Positions 48,201 to 59,657 of a DNA stretch of 64,000 nucleotides are shown piece after piece; position 1 is the stretch's first letter; each line of letters opens with the position of its first letter. This DNA comes from Prinsepia uniflora. Its lineage: Eukaryota > Streptophyta > Magnoliopsida > Rosales > Rosaceae. Position numbers and translations under genes: made by a program. Under the pieces are notes generated by a model. That model searched no databases and had not been told where the DNA came from. It saw only the letters and a list, made by a program, of their open reading frames with translations. The DNA lies in contig CM064868.1 of NCBI GenBank assembly GCA_032719365.1, positions 15,356,463 through 15,420,462 on the forward strand, in the 5' to 3' direction.

Positions 48201-51200
48201 GTCCTCGAGTCTGTTTTTCGTTCCAATTCCATTCATGTACCTTTCAAATTTCCAGCATCTGTTTGTTCCTCATGTCAATGCAATAAAAGTCATCGTCTCC
48301 CATTTGGTGAGACTTCTCTTACAAGCACGCAACCTTTGCAATTACTTTTTTCAGATGTTTGGGGACCTGCCCCCTAGTGCTTCAACTAGCTCGTGAGAAT
48401 ATTTGAGGAATGGTTTAGTATTTCATTGAAAAGTGGATAAGTGCACTTTTGGCAAAGAACATAGGTACCCAAGGCCTGAATTTATTGAAGAAACTAATAA
48501 CAACTACGATGACAATGAAAGAAACTTTATACTTACGTTGAAAAAATTTCATATCACGCACTGCAGTGCCCTCATGCTCTAGAAGCTGTGAAATTGGCAT
48601 TCCAATAGAACTCATCCCGATTTGAGATGCTAGCATTTTAGAGCCGTTACTGTCTGTCTTTCCTGTTTCAACATTTTTAATTTAAAAGTTGAATATTCAG
48701 AGTTAACAGAAAAACCTTTTTGCAGGCAGTGGATGACAATAATATGATCGCACTATTAAAAAGACAGTCTAAGGTTAGTTCAAGACGAACCTGATCTTGC
48801 CCACTTTTGAAATCCTTGCGCAATATTTCAACTACCTTGAGATCAGATACATCATACATTTTGTGTCTCACTGCAAATCAAATTTAAAATTAAAGGGCGA
48901 ATCTTTTAGGTAATAAGTAAATAAAAAAGTTACATAGGCATGCAATGGACAAAATACATACATAACTGGTAAAGACCATTGCATCCAAAGCGACCAGCAC
49001 CATGGATTAACAACGCAGCCATGTACTTATCTTTCGGTGAACACTGAGGACTACACAAGTCTGCAGAATCTAAGAGGATGGCAGCTAACTGCAAAAATAT
49101 AGGAATGAAAGAGGAAAAGTTACATGTAATAAGGCAATAGAGGATAAACTCAAGTCCCTACTTAGAGCATTTCATGGCAATCCAAGCTATCAGCTATCAG
49201 GCTACCCACCACCACCTCCCAGGGCCAAATGGCTGGCTAACATAAGGGGAAAGTACCTATCTTACATTAGGAGTCAAACCCAAGAGAAGGAGAGGAATAT
49301 GTACCATCTTGCTACAAGGGTCAATAACTAATGAACTATGATGTCCTTTTTGGCCAAAAAAACATATGCAGTGCTTCAATCTGTTGAAGCAATGACGAAA
49401 AGGAAAAATAAAGAAAAGAAAGTGGATAAGGACAAAAGAGAACCAATAGGCCAAGGGAAACATTTTACTTTAATTACAATCGACTGAGGACAAAGATGGA
49501 CACAGAAAAAACATGGGAAGGATTTATATGGATGCTTCACAAGTACATGGCGGGGGAGGGGGGGGTGGGGGGGGGGGGGGGGGGGGGGGGGGGGGAAGAG
49601 AGAGAGAGCATATAACAGTGCTAGGATCTATACCACGAAATAGATCTTTTAAATCTTGAAATAAGTTTACATATTTTCTAGCATGAAAAGGGCAAAAAAC
49701 AAAGGTACCAAAAGTCTACTGAATCTTTGTCCAACCAGAATATCAGGTGCAGTCAATGCAAACTTCTCAGCAACAAGTGTACAACATGAGCTATCCTGTT
49801 TTGTATAACAAGATAAACAGCATATTCATTCATGGTGAAAAACTGAAAACAATAGAAAAAAAACAAGCTGGTAAGATTTTAAGCATAGTTTTCAGTCCTT
49901 TATGATACGATGGATTTATAAAATAGGACATAAATAATCAGCGTAAGTCTCTTTAATACAATTCTTGTTCCATACCAGAAATCAAGGATAGAAAATGAAA
50001 TAGGATTAGGATGGGATATATGTACCCACAAAACTGTGTACTCCAAAGTCTAAAATCTAAACTCATACCTCTGCTATAGTAACTGTCTTAACCCAGGAAT
50101 ACACAGATTCACCCTGTAAAATGAAAAGAAATCTTATATTAGACATTTTTTTTAATATTAAAGTGTCAGGAAGAAGCAATGTAAGCTTATAAGTTGCCCA
50201 CGTTGAGTTCAGAAAAGCACCTGTTTGCAATTGAAAATTTCAACTACTGCCTCTTTCAATGCCTGTTTTAGAAGACGCATTTGTGAATCTTTTTTCTTTG
50301 AGAAGGCACAATTTCAAGTATATCCTAGTATTCAAATTAAATTTACCTCTTGCTTGGCTGGTAGGCTGTGGCCATTTAATAGAACTACTTTAAGACTCCC
50401 AAATAGATCATAATATGACAGATCAATCTGCTCAAACATCTCGTTGTGAAGGATAAACATGTCAGTTGAAAAGGGATGTCATATATGAAAACTTTTAGGC
50501 CTCAACTTTAGTCACGAGTAAAAAGCATGAAAAATAGAGAGAAAAGAATCTACATGAGTAATAAAAGGTATGAAAGAGTTTTCTATATTAACTGAATTAG
50601 TTTTGTACAAAGCTAGAGCCTTAGTATATACTAGTCTAGGAGTCCTAACTAGGAAAGGTCTGACTATACAAACTAAGTAAGGAATCATATTGATTCCTAT
50701 GTACACTGATACTAAGGAGGAGATTGATCTGCAATCTCCTCTGATGTGGGAAGGTCCTTAATACGCCCCCGCAAAAAGGTTGAGCCATCTGTGACACTAA
50801 TCTTGTCACAGACGAGCTGGAAACGCGGTCGAGGCAATGGCTTGGTGAGTGCATCAACATGCTGGTCATCGGTTGTGACATGGGAGACAGTGAGGAGGCC
50901 ACGAGAGACATGATCACGTACAAACTGGAAATCAATGTCCACGTACTTCATGCAAGAGTGGATAGCAGGATTGGCACATAGAAGGTTGTGCCAATATTGT
51001 CACAGGAGATGGATGGTTGGCCCCAGAGGGGAAGGCCCAATTCTTTCATGAGGGATTAGACCCAAATGAGCTCTGCAGCAGTGTAAGCTACAACTCGATA
51101 CTCTGCTTTGGTAGAGGATCTGGAGACCGATTTCTGCTTGCGTGAGCTCCAAGAGATCAGGTTTCCACCAAGGTAGACTAGGTAGGCAGCAGTAGACTTC

Positions 51201-54200
51201 CTATCATCATGGTTAGCAGCCCAATCTACATCAGAGAAGGCAGCTAAAGTGTGAAAGGCATGAGAAATAGCATGGAGATCATTGGTGGATTTCCTCTTGA
51301 GACGAAGGTCGAAGAGGATGGTGCCCTTGAGGTATCTGAGGACTCGTTTTGGGGTTTGCCAGTGTAAGTCTATGGGAGCATGCATGAATTGAGAGAGCTT
51401 GTTGATGGAATAGGACACATTTGGGCAGGTGAGACTAAGGTACTGGAGGCTGCCAATGAGGCGGCGGAAGAGAGTAGAGTCTGCTAGTGGGGAACCAGCT
51501 TGTAAGACCAGTGTAGGGGAGGCTGCAAGAAGGGTAGAAACGGGCTTTGCACCCTCTATATGTGCCAAGGTGAGGATTTCATGGATATATCGATGTTGGG
51601 AAAGAAAGAAACCCGAGGGAGTTGGGATTACTTCCACCCCAAGGAAGTAATTGAGGGGTCCTAGGTCTTTGACAGAGAACCTTGCTGCTAAGGAGCTGAT
51701 GAAGGTGGTGATTAGCTTGGGAGCATTGCCCATAATTATAAGATCATCCACGTACACCAGAAAGTAGAGAACATGAGTACCCTGCTTAAGAACAAAAAAA
51801 GAGGCATTAGAGATAATGTTCATAAACCACATTTTAAGGAGGAAGCGATGGAGTTCCTTGTACCAGGTCTGGGGGGCCTGTTTTAGCCCATACAGGGCCT
51901 TTTTAAGCTTGCACACATAGGTAGGGGTGTGAGGGTCGACAAAGCCCGTGGACTGAGCCATGTAGACATCTTCAGTGAGGGTCCCCTGGAGGAATGCATT
52001 GTTAACATCTAGCAAGCGTATGGGCCAGCCATTAGTCACGGCAAGATGAAGGATGATGCAGATGGTAGTAGGCTTGACTATAGGGCTGAAAGTCTCTGAG
52101 AAGTCAATACCTGGGCGTTCATCATAACCTTTGGAAACGAGCCTGGCTTTGTATCGGTCCACAGTACCATTCGGGTGTCGTTTGAAACGAAACACCTATT
52201 TGTTGCCCACTATGTTCTGGTGTGTTTGGGGAGGAACCAACTCCCATGTTCCATTATGAATTAGGGCCGTGAGCTCAGCAAACATGGCAGATCGCCATTG
52301 GGAGTCCTTAATTGTCTGGGAAACACAAGTTGGCTCGCTTAGGGTAGTGAGGGGATGGGCGGTTACTGCCATGGCATAGGTGCGAACAAGAGGTATTGCA
52401 CCTATTTTGGTGCGAGTAAGCATGAGATGAGTAGGAGGCAGGGACCGTGGTGGTGGTGGTGATGAAGTGGGTGAGGGTGGTTGGGTAGGGTGAGGATGGG
52501 GTGGTTTTCGAGGTGGACGCCTTGTGTAGGTGCGGAGAGAGGGTTGGGGAAGGGGGTTGGCAGTATTGGTGGCTGGGGGTGGAGCTAGGGCTGCAGTGGA
52601 GGTAGTGGGAAGACTGCTAGCGGCTGGTTGGTCATGGGACAATGAGGAACCTGCAGCTGGGGACGGTGCTACTTCAAGGCCAGGGCAGGGGTGTCTGAGG
52701 GGTCTAGGGGTGCTGGAGGCACTGGTGATGAGCTGGTAGGTGCTGTGGTGGCTGAGACTGGAAGGGAGAACACTGGAGGAAGGGTGGAAAGCCATTGGTC
52801 GAAGTTGGCAGAGGTGACCTGAGGTGCAGTAGAGGTAGGATTGAGACTAGGAAATGTGTTTTCATCAAACTGGACGTGTCTAGAGGCATAAAGGCGATTA
52901 GAGGTGGGATCGAGACAGAGGTAGGCACTCTAGTTGAGAGAGTAACCTAGGATGACACACGGGGTAGAGCGGGGTTGCATTTTGTTGGTGGTGTAGGGAC
53001 AAAGCCATGGAAAACAGAGGCACTCGAAGGCCTAAGGCGGTTGCAGTTGGGTGGCTAGTGGAAAAGGGCATTGTATGGAGCGGTGTTTTGGAGAGTGAGG
53101 GTTGGGAGGCGGTGGATGAGGTAGACTGCGGCCTTGAAGGCATAGGGCCAGTAGGTGAGGGGGAGGGTTGCTTGGTGAAGAAGAGTAAGGCTGGTTTCCA
53201 TCACATGACGATGGCGACTTTCAACGATCCGGTTATGTTGAGGTGTGGGGAGAGGTTAGAAGATGATTGATGTCGTGGGTGGCAAGAAAGGCTTTGAGTT
53301 TGACAAAATCCCCACCACTATCAGTGTAGAGTGTGGCAATGGAGGTTTGAAAGAATTTTTCGACCAAGTGTTTGAAGTCAACGAATGTTGGAAAGACATC
53401 GGATTTCTTGTATGGTGAAGAGAAGAGACACCAAATGGAAGGCGTTGGCTTTTATTGCATTTTCAAGATAAACATACAGACTTTGACAATTTAGATGGTA
53501 CAAAAATGGAATTGGAACGAAAGACAGACTCTAGGACTTTAGAACTAGGGTGCCCTAGGCGATGATGCCATAGGGTGGGAGAGACCACCACACCCGCCAA
53601 GGTTGTAGGTTGTTGTGACGTTGAAAGGGGCCACTCGTACACCCCGTCCTTACTCAGGCCTTGAAGAAGGACCGCCCCTGTGCTGAGATCCTTCACCTGG
53701 AAATAGTCTGGGAAAAATTCGAAAGTTTTATTAGTGTGATTGAACTGAGAGATAGAAAGGAGATTTTCGGGTCATGGTAGGGACACAGAGTACATTATGG
53801 AGCGTGAAAGAGCGAGCGGGAGAAGAGAGAGTGGTGGTACCAGTGTGGGTTATGTGCAACCCTTTACCATTGCCTAGTATGATTTCATCAGGACCACGGT
53901 AGGTGTGGACCTCAGAGAGATGGTGAGGGGTGGCACTAACGTGATGGGAAGCACCAGAGTCGAGGAGCCAAGGAGATGGTTGGCCCTGGGTGATGGATTT
54001 AGCCACGGGTGGGTTGGATGATGGCTGATGCAGCTGAGGGCAGCTTTTTGCAATGTGACCCTGGGTGCCACACCACTAGCAGAATCCACGTTAGCTACTG
54101 CCAGGGGTGGTGGTGCGACGGCTAGTGCCTGAAGTGGGGTTGAAGGGATGGGGGCTGGAGTGGCAGTTGGGCTCTGCTGAGGGAAAGCGTTGGGTGGTAG

Positions 54201-56758
54201 AGCTACGATTGTTGGTAGCTGGAGCCACAGGCTGCTTGGGTTGCATTGGCAATGAAAGGAGCAGATGGTGCAAGGTCTGCTCGTTTGGCTGCATTTTCAT
54301 GTTGTACGAGCATGTCATGCAGGTTTTCGAAAGAGACTGAACTGTCTCTGGACGGAACAGCAGTAGCATGTCTTTGAACTTAGGGCCCACACCGTTCAGG
54401 ACATGTAGGAGAAGGTCATCATTGGAAAGTGGGGTGTCGATGGCGACCAGTTCATCAGCGAGGAGGCGAACCTCCTGGAGGTAATCAGAGATAGGTCTGG
54501 AATTTTGTCTTAGTAGGGTAAGCCGTTCCTTGAAACCAAGGACACGGAGTCTAGCCTTGCTTGCATAAAGACGGCTAAGACAAGACCAAACATCTGCTAA
54601 GGACTTTTCACAGTTTTTTTTCTTGAAAAACTACTTTATTTGACAGTGAAGCAGTATAAAAGCGTTAGGTAAACATAAAAAATCTTGCCTTTTTTGAAAA
54701 ATAATGGACTTTTGACAATAATTTTTTAAAGCTATTTGGATGTTGCTTTTGAAAGCTATTTTTACAAAAATTATTTTAGTGTATAGCTATTTATTATGAA
54801 ATTAAAACAGAAATCACTTTTCAAAAAAGTACAGCTGGAGCAGTTTTTCGAAAAAACACAGCAATCCCAAACTGGCCCTTAGTATATACTAGTCTAGGAG
54901 TCCTAACTAGGAAAGGTTTGGCTATACATACTAAGTAAGGAATCATATGGATTCCTATGTACACTGATACTAAGGAAGAGATTGATCTGCAATCTCCTCT
55001 GATGCGGGAAGCTCCTTAATAAGTAACACCCCACGATTCACCTAGAATACAACACTATGATTGTTCCACATTGGGACAAGGAAGGGAGCAGCGAATACTG
55101 TGCATATAACATGTGGGATGTTAAGCTAAAGATTAAGATTGCAATGTTGTCCACTCGATTGAATGAGTTATATATCATATTTTGTTTCAGCAAATCGTGA
55201 ACAAAGGATAAGATTAGCATGATTATGATGCTCTACAAAATTCTTGTATGATATATCTTCACTCCAAGGCAAGCTGCACCATGCTTGTTTCAATCCGTCA
55301 TTACAATATGTACAGGGTGGGTAAAGTTATATAAAGTTATTTGTTTTGCTAAAGACTAAAATGAAAAGAAACTGCAGGCGTATATTTTTCTTATAGCGAA
55401 TTGTTTGTAGGACTATCGTTGCTCATCAGGACTGATCTACCAGGGTGAACAAAAGTAGACGACCACCACATACCATTAAGAATTCCAGTACTCAAAAGAA
55501 CGTACCTCATCTACAAAGATTAAGGATGACTGATCAATTTGGCAAGAATCAAGTAACCATTTGAGTTCAGCTTGAGAACGTATGTCCGACCTCTTCATGT
55601 TGATGACAGGCACTGTGCAGAACTCGTCAGATTCACGTGTTTCATTCAGATAGAAGGCATAAGTGATGGTTGAAGCAAAAGATCCAACATCTGCAAATTG
55701 TCAAAGAGTGATAAAAAAAAATGTGCACTTTGAAATCAGTTCACATAGAGAGACAAAATCACAATCACCTTCAGACACCTTCAGAAATACATTTATTCAG
55801 CATTTTCATACTAAGTTGTAATGTTGTCAAGTCTTCTCATTCGAAATAAATGAAATGGACTTGGATGGTATTAGATATATAACAATTTAATTATTTTCCA
55901 GTGAATTTTCCGGATATTCAGGCGCATCACATTCAGTTTGTCTTGTCAAGCACTTTTGATAGTCATGTTATAATCCAATGTCGAAATTTTCTATATATGC
56001 CAAAAGTAAAGCAAACTTGGAGAGGAGAACAAAAGCAGGCATTACCAGGGACATCTTGAGCCGTTGCAACATGCAAGAATCTTCCTGGGACACCAGCATT
56101 AACTTCACCCTTTGAGGCTTTAAGAAATAAATTAAGGCTGTTCATGCTTGGACATGAAGCGACAATTTCAAACTGTGGTGAGTCCCCATTATAAAATGAT
56201 GCTGCAGACTGAGGAAGTGAAACTGCAGACAGGTTTTCTTTCCTCCTATTCACCATGAATGATTTTCCATCTGTGGGGCTTGTTACACCATTTCGACTCT
56301 GGTTCTTACCATTTATTTCAACGGGCTCATTTGGGCTCCCCAAATCAAATGTAAAATTTGATTGAACATTTTTGTGTGCAAATGAAGCTGTTTTACCAAT
56401 TTTAGACTTTCCAAGGGGTTCAAGAAAGATATTATCTGCCAATGAATCTAGTGCTTTTCTTGTGAAGGTGTTGCCAATATCTGACATGGTGCGAGAAATG
56501 TTCTTGCTTCCAGTGGTTAGTTGAAAATCAAAGGGAGGACTTGGACTTGGACCCCCATCTTCACCTTTCAACAGACCATCGAAAAATGGATTCTTTCTCG
56601 CTCGACTGTATGGTTCCTGCACCTGCAAATTGTCAATGGGGACAATTTCAGTACAAATTCAACAGTGAAATGTGGAGTGCAAGGAAGGAGCAATTGAGCT
56701 TCAAAGTGACCTGATTCGGCTGCCCAAATGCCCTGGGGCTGGGACTACTGGACCTCAT
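45299..56758 (-). CDS. PRUNE1: PRUNE-type DHH/DHHA2 phosphoesterase homologue, two frame breaks
   Basis: Coding exons in transcript order: 56,758-56,711; 56,622-56,046; 55,690-55,506; 50,427-50,347; 50,262-50,221; 50,113-50,069; 49,795-49,709; 49,088-48,962; 48,870-48,791; 48,662-48,537; 46,206-46,142; 45,589-45,485; 45,399-45,299. They sum to 1,669 nt, two short of 557 codons. The C-terminal half aligns with human PRUNE1: VDEIDL, the DHH region, CCTLVAEKFALTAPDIL, ILLDSAD..SP..SPKDKYM, KMYDVSDLK..EILRKDFK. PRUNE proteins are cytosolic metal-dependent exopolyphosphatase/phosphodiesterase-family enzymes. Here the DHH signature reads NGH and the DxD motif reads DVGS, so catalysis is doubtful. 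About 190 N-terminal residues are low-complexity and plant-specific. One-base losses appear in an A run (near 48,810) and a C run (near 45,513). An upstream in-frame ATG at 56,833 would add a hydrophobic leader. Two copia insertions lie in introns. Confidence 0.85.
46517..48396 (+). mobile_element. Truncated Ty1/copia element in a PRUNE intron (plus strand)
   Basis: The 5' LTR (about 46,517-46,711) starts TGTTAAGGA and is followed by the primer site TGGTATCAGAGC at 46,715. A gag-like region follows (46,771-47,771), with a frameshift near 46,850 and a zinc knuckle whose first Cys is Phe (FQWCGTPGHSAKRC). Next come protease-like sequence (LLDSGASHHV...) and the start of the GAG-pre-integrase domain. 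Homology stops near 48,396 and no 3' LTR is present. It belongs to the same family as the element at 50,562-55,021 but lies in the opposite orientation. Confidence 0.8.
46989..47771 (+). pseudogene. Copia gag remnant
   Basis: A 260-codon open frame: UBN2/retrotransposon-gag type region (SADVWGRLCRLYASKARARV, SDYLQEVQVLADELAAIDTP, LHVLNDAG), then a Ser/Pro-rich stretch and a CCHC-like knuckle missing its first Cys. The natural start at 46,771 is separated by a one-base frameshift. Gag would form the particle shell around element RNA; this copy is inactive. Confidence 0.75.
49552..49595 (+). repeat. Poly-G tract in a PRUNE intron
   Basis: About 44 bases of almost pure G, interrupted by a single A and a single T, followed by an AG repeat. 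It lies in the intron between exons 7 and 8. Transcribed from the minus strand it would be C-rich in the pre-mRNA. Length may be unreliable in any assembly. Confidence 0.9.
51056..52195 (-). pseudogene. Copia reverse transcriptase-RNase H remnant
   Basis: A 379-codon open frame: RT fingers (RYKARLVSKGYDERPGIDFS), LLDVNNAFLQG, KALYGLKQAP, catalytic YVDD, DLGPLNYFLGVE, then RNase H motifs (AAFSDVDWA, SSTKAEYRVV). It begins just after a stop that sits where a conserved Trp is expected, and ends at a stop inside RNase H; the RNase H C-terminus continues in another frame. It would have copied element RNA into DNA. Confidence 0.85.
54607..54879. mobile_element. MITE-like segment replacing the copia 5' LTR/gag start
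   Basis: About 270 bp of AT-rich sequence sit where the rest of the copia 5' LTR, primer site and gag start should be. Its right end reads CAATCCCAAACTGGCCCTT, a terminus common in plant hAT-type MITEs, and inner parts (GAAAAACT...AGTTTTTC) are loosely inverted. The left end is not a clean match, so insertion was probably accompanied by deletion. Confidence 0.5.
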
Positions 56759-56833
56759 GGTGATAATAGTGAGAAGCAAGAAGAGAGAGCACAACGCCAA
56801 TTTTGAAGGCATAAGAAGACGGCAGAGTCGCAA

Positions 56834-57608
56834 AGTCCATGACTAAAACAACAGCACAAGAAGCCATGGGGAGCCTTGTGAAATCCGCCATAATCTTAGC
56901 AGAGGTCATGAGCTTAGGAAACAAAGCATCAGTAATGGACAAAGTTTCAAACTTTTTTGCGTGTCCAGTGTCTGATAAAAAAAGAAAAGAGGATAAGCTA
57001 AATAAATAATTAAATATAAAACTCAATAAAAAGTGCTAAATCGTCTTCTTTTTTTCTTTCTTTATGTATGAAACTTTCAGAGTCGCCAATCCAGCTGCCG
57101 CGTCTCTCGAACCCATCGAGCACGAAACCGGTTCATTTCCAAACTTCGGTCCAATCGCCCGAGAACCCCCTGGCACTCCTGGCTTCTTGACCATCATCGT
57201 CGAGAGGATAGGTAACCAGGTCCAGGTGGCCCGAAAGAAGGGACCTTTTAAGTCACTGATTTCAAAAAGTTTTTAAATTTGTATTCTTATTCTCCCATTT
57301 TGTAACCTCGGTTTGGCTTATTTGCTTCCATCGTCATTTGTGTTTCTTTGTATCCGAGTGAGTGGATGTTTATACTGTGTTTGGTTGGTAGGAAAATGTA
57401 AAAGTTGGAGGGAAAATTAAGTTTTATAGAACGTACATTTGTTGACTTCGAATTAACAGGAGATAATAAAAGGGAATGTTTGTCTCATTCCTAGTTTAGG
57501 AGGATACGGTTAGAATTGAAATCAGTGGCGATATTAACTCTACCTCCCGGGAACCAGTTTGTCAAAACAAACCAGAGTATTACTCTTAATGGTGTTTGTG
57601 GTACATTT
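56834..57608. promoter_or_regulatory. Shared promoter region between PRUNE-like and NMNAT genes
   Basis: Less than 0.9 kb separates the divergent first coding exons. On the plus strand 57,064-57,211 is GC-richer with a possible donor (GGATAG|GTAACC) and could be a 5' untranslated exon of NMNAT. On the minus strand 57,026-56,834 has an open frame that probably reflects leader sequence. No clear TATA box decides either start. Confidence 0.4.
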
Positions 57609-58230
57609 GGTCTTCTAATTTTGCAGGTGCCATGGACATCCCTCTGCCTCTTAATAAATTAGCTTTGCATTTGGTTAATCACGACGACAAGTAAGCTCAT
57701 CTTCTGAATTATATTTATTTCACTATATTTTGCTTTTATTGTGACATTGGAATAATTGGGTATATCTGGCCTTCAAGGGTTGAGTGTAGCTTGAACTTTT
57801 AGTGTCACGACATATATACTATGATTATCTGCTTCTTGATTTATTTTTCTATTCTTCTCTGTTGCATTCAGTAAATTAGCCATTCATGTCTATTTTAAAG
57901 GCATTATATTCTAATTTGTGGTCTTCTAATTTTGCAGGTGCCATGGACATCCCTCTGCCTCTTAATAAATTAGCTTTGCATTTGGTTAATCACGACGACA
58001 AGTAAGCTCATCTTCTGAATTATATTTATTTCACTATATTTTGCTTTTATTGTGACATTGGAATAATTGGGTATATCTGGCCTTCAAGGGTTGAGTGTAG
58101 CTTGAACTTTTAGTGTCACGACATATATACTATGATTATCTGCTTCTTGATTTATTTTTCTATTCTTCTCTGTTGCATTCAGTAAATTAGCCATTCATGT
58201 CTGTTTTAAAGGCATTATATTCTAATTTGC
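57609..58230 (+). repeat. 311-bp tandem duplication containing the first NMNAT coding exon
   Basis: Units 57,609-57,919 and 57,920-58,230 are almost identical (one visible internal substitution, CTATTTT/CTGTTTT). Each has a TTTTGCAG acceptor, the ATG exon (57,627-57,690; 57,938-58,001) and its GTAAG donor. If both exons were spliced in, the reading frame from the first ATG would hit a stop in the second, so a sensible mRNA must use only one. Confidence 0.92.
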
Positions 58231-59657
58231 GGAAGAAATCATGTGTTAATTTGTGAGGAATTGAATTTGTTCCTTAATTTCAAGGATGAATGTTTAGGTT
58301 GACAATAAATGCTGTAAGGTGTAGTTTTCTTGATAATATGTTAACCATCTCTCTCCCACTCTAAACTAGGGACAAGAAATATGTAATTCTGGTAGCAACT
58401 GGAAGTTTCAGTCCACCTACTTATATGCACTTACGAATGTTGGGTAAGTTGTTGCACAAACGAGATTTCTTTCTCTTTTGTTTTGAACAACAAAATTGTG
58501 GATATAAATATATGTAATTAGCACTCTCTTTTTTAACGCGGTCATGGCTTATGAGTTTCATTTTCTAAATAGGACTTGGGGACATTTGGCTCATATTTCA
58601 CTGGAAATTACAGATTAATGTATATTTTGATCAATTTTCCTCTTTTGCACAGAGGTGGCAAGAGATGCACTGAATTCAGAAGGCTTTTGTGTCATTGGAG
58701 CTTACATTTCACCTGTTAATGATGCATACAACAAGAGGGTATGTCACCTTAAACAGAATCTCTTTAGGCATCAAAGTAGAAAGAACTTCGATAAGCAGAT
58801 CGAAAGGTAGAATGATGCTAAATTAGGGAATTACTCACATAGCATGACTTCTTTTGGGCCCCTTTGAACTAGGGTTGTAGAGGCAACAGATTTATTCCAT
58901 TTTGTTATTACATGGCTTACTGAGATGAGTTTGTTATTGCATTTAGTGTTTATAACTGTCATTTGACCAGATAGCCCATATCCCTCCATTGTCAGAGACT
59001 GACATGCTCACTTGGTTGGCTATGTAGGGCCTTTATCTGCTGAACATCGTGTACAGTTGTGTCATCTAGCCTCCAAGAGTTCAGAATTTATAATGGTTGA
59101 TCCTTGGGAGGTATCTCTTCTCCTTTTTAGAATATGACGTTTCTATTGTGCAGTTATGTATCTGATTCATCTACTACCACTAGGGTTGAGTACTTATATA
59201 TAGAAGTTTTTAACCAATATTACAGGAAAGACAAAGTAGCTTCCAACGCACTTTAACTGTGCTGTCAAGAGTTAAAGGTTTCGTAACTGGGGCTGGGCTG
59301 ATACCCTGTGGTAAGATTTTCAAAACTGTTATCCCTCCCTTTCCTTTGAGCAATTGAGCTGCCTAATTACGATTTATCTTCAAACATTTATATGTATGCA
59401 CCATAAAAAATATAGCTGCGAAGCACACATACGTATTCTTGCATAAACTGTATTGCTATAGCATTAATAGGGAGTTTTTCTGGAAGGCTTCGTCATCTTG
59501 CTGCTTGAAACCCTTTTTTGATTAAGGGGTTGTTTGCTCTCGGCGCTCTATCTTATAATTACTTCTAATGCATAGGGCTGTTTCCTATAAATAAAAAGAA
59601 AGGCTCTTTATTCCATGGATAATCTGCTTGATTGACTCCCATCACATATTTCCAGCT

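Larger units (their letters stand above)
50562..55021 (-). mobile_element. Ty1/copia element in a PRUNE intron (minus strand)
   Basis: Flanked by identical AGTAA at 50,557-50,561 and 55,022-55,026. The 3' LTR is 50,562-50,763 (202 bp) with a G-rich polypurine tract beside it; the 5' LTR is cut to about 54,880-55,021. Reading the minus strand: gag without its N-terminus (54,600 down), protease (LLDSGASHHVS, near 53,970), GAG-pre-integrase (HHRLGHPS, near 53,570), an integrase with an internal deletion (LYTDSGGDF near 53,320), RT with YVDD and RNase H. The gag-PR-IN-RT order defines Ty1/copia. Multiple frame breaks show it is inactive. It sits in the intron after exon 3 of the PRUNE-like gene. 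Confidence 0.9.

Noticed and set aside
56745..57026. 93-codon minus-strand frame at the PRUNE start
   Set aside because: It is out of frame with the PRUNE exon ending at 56,711 and lacks a matching splice; probably 5' leader.
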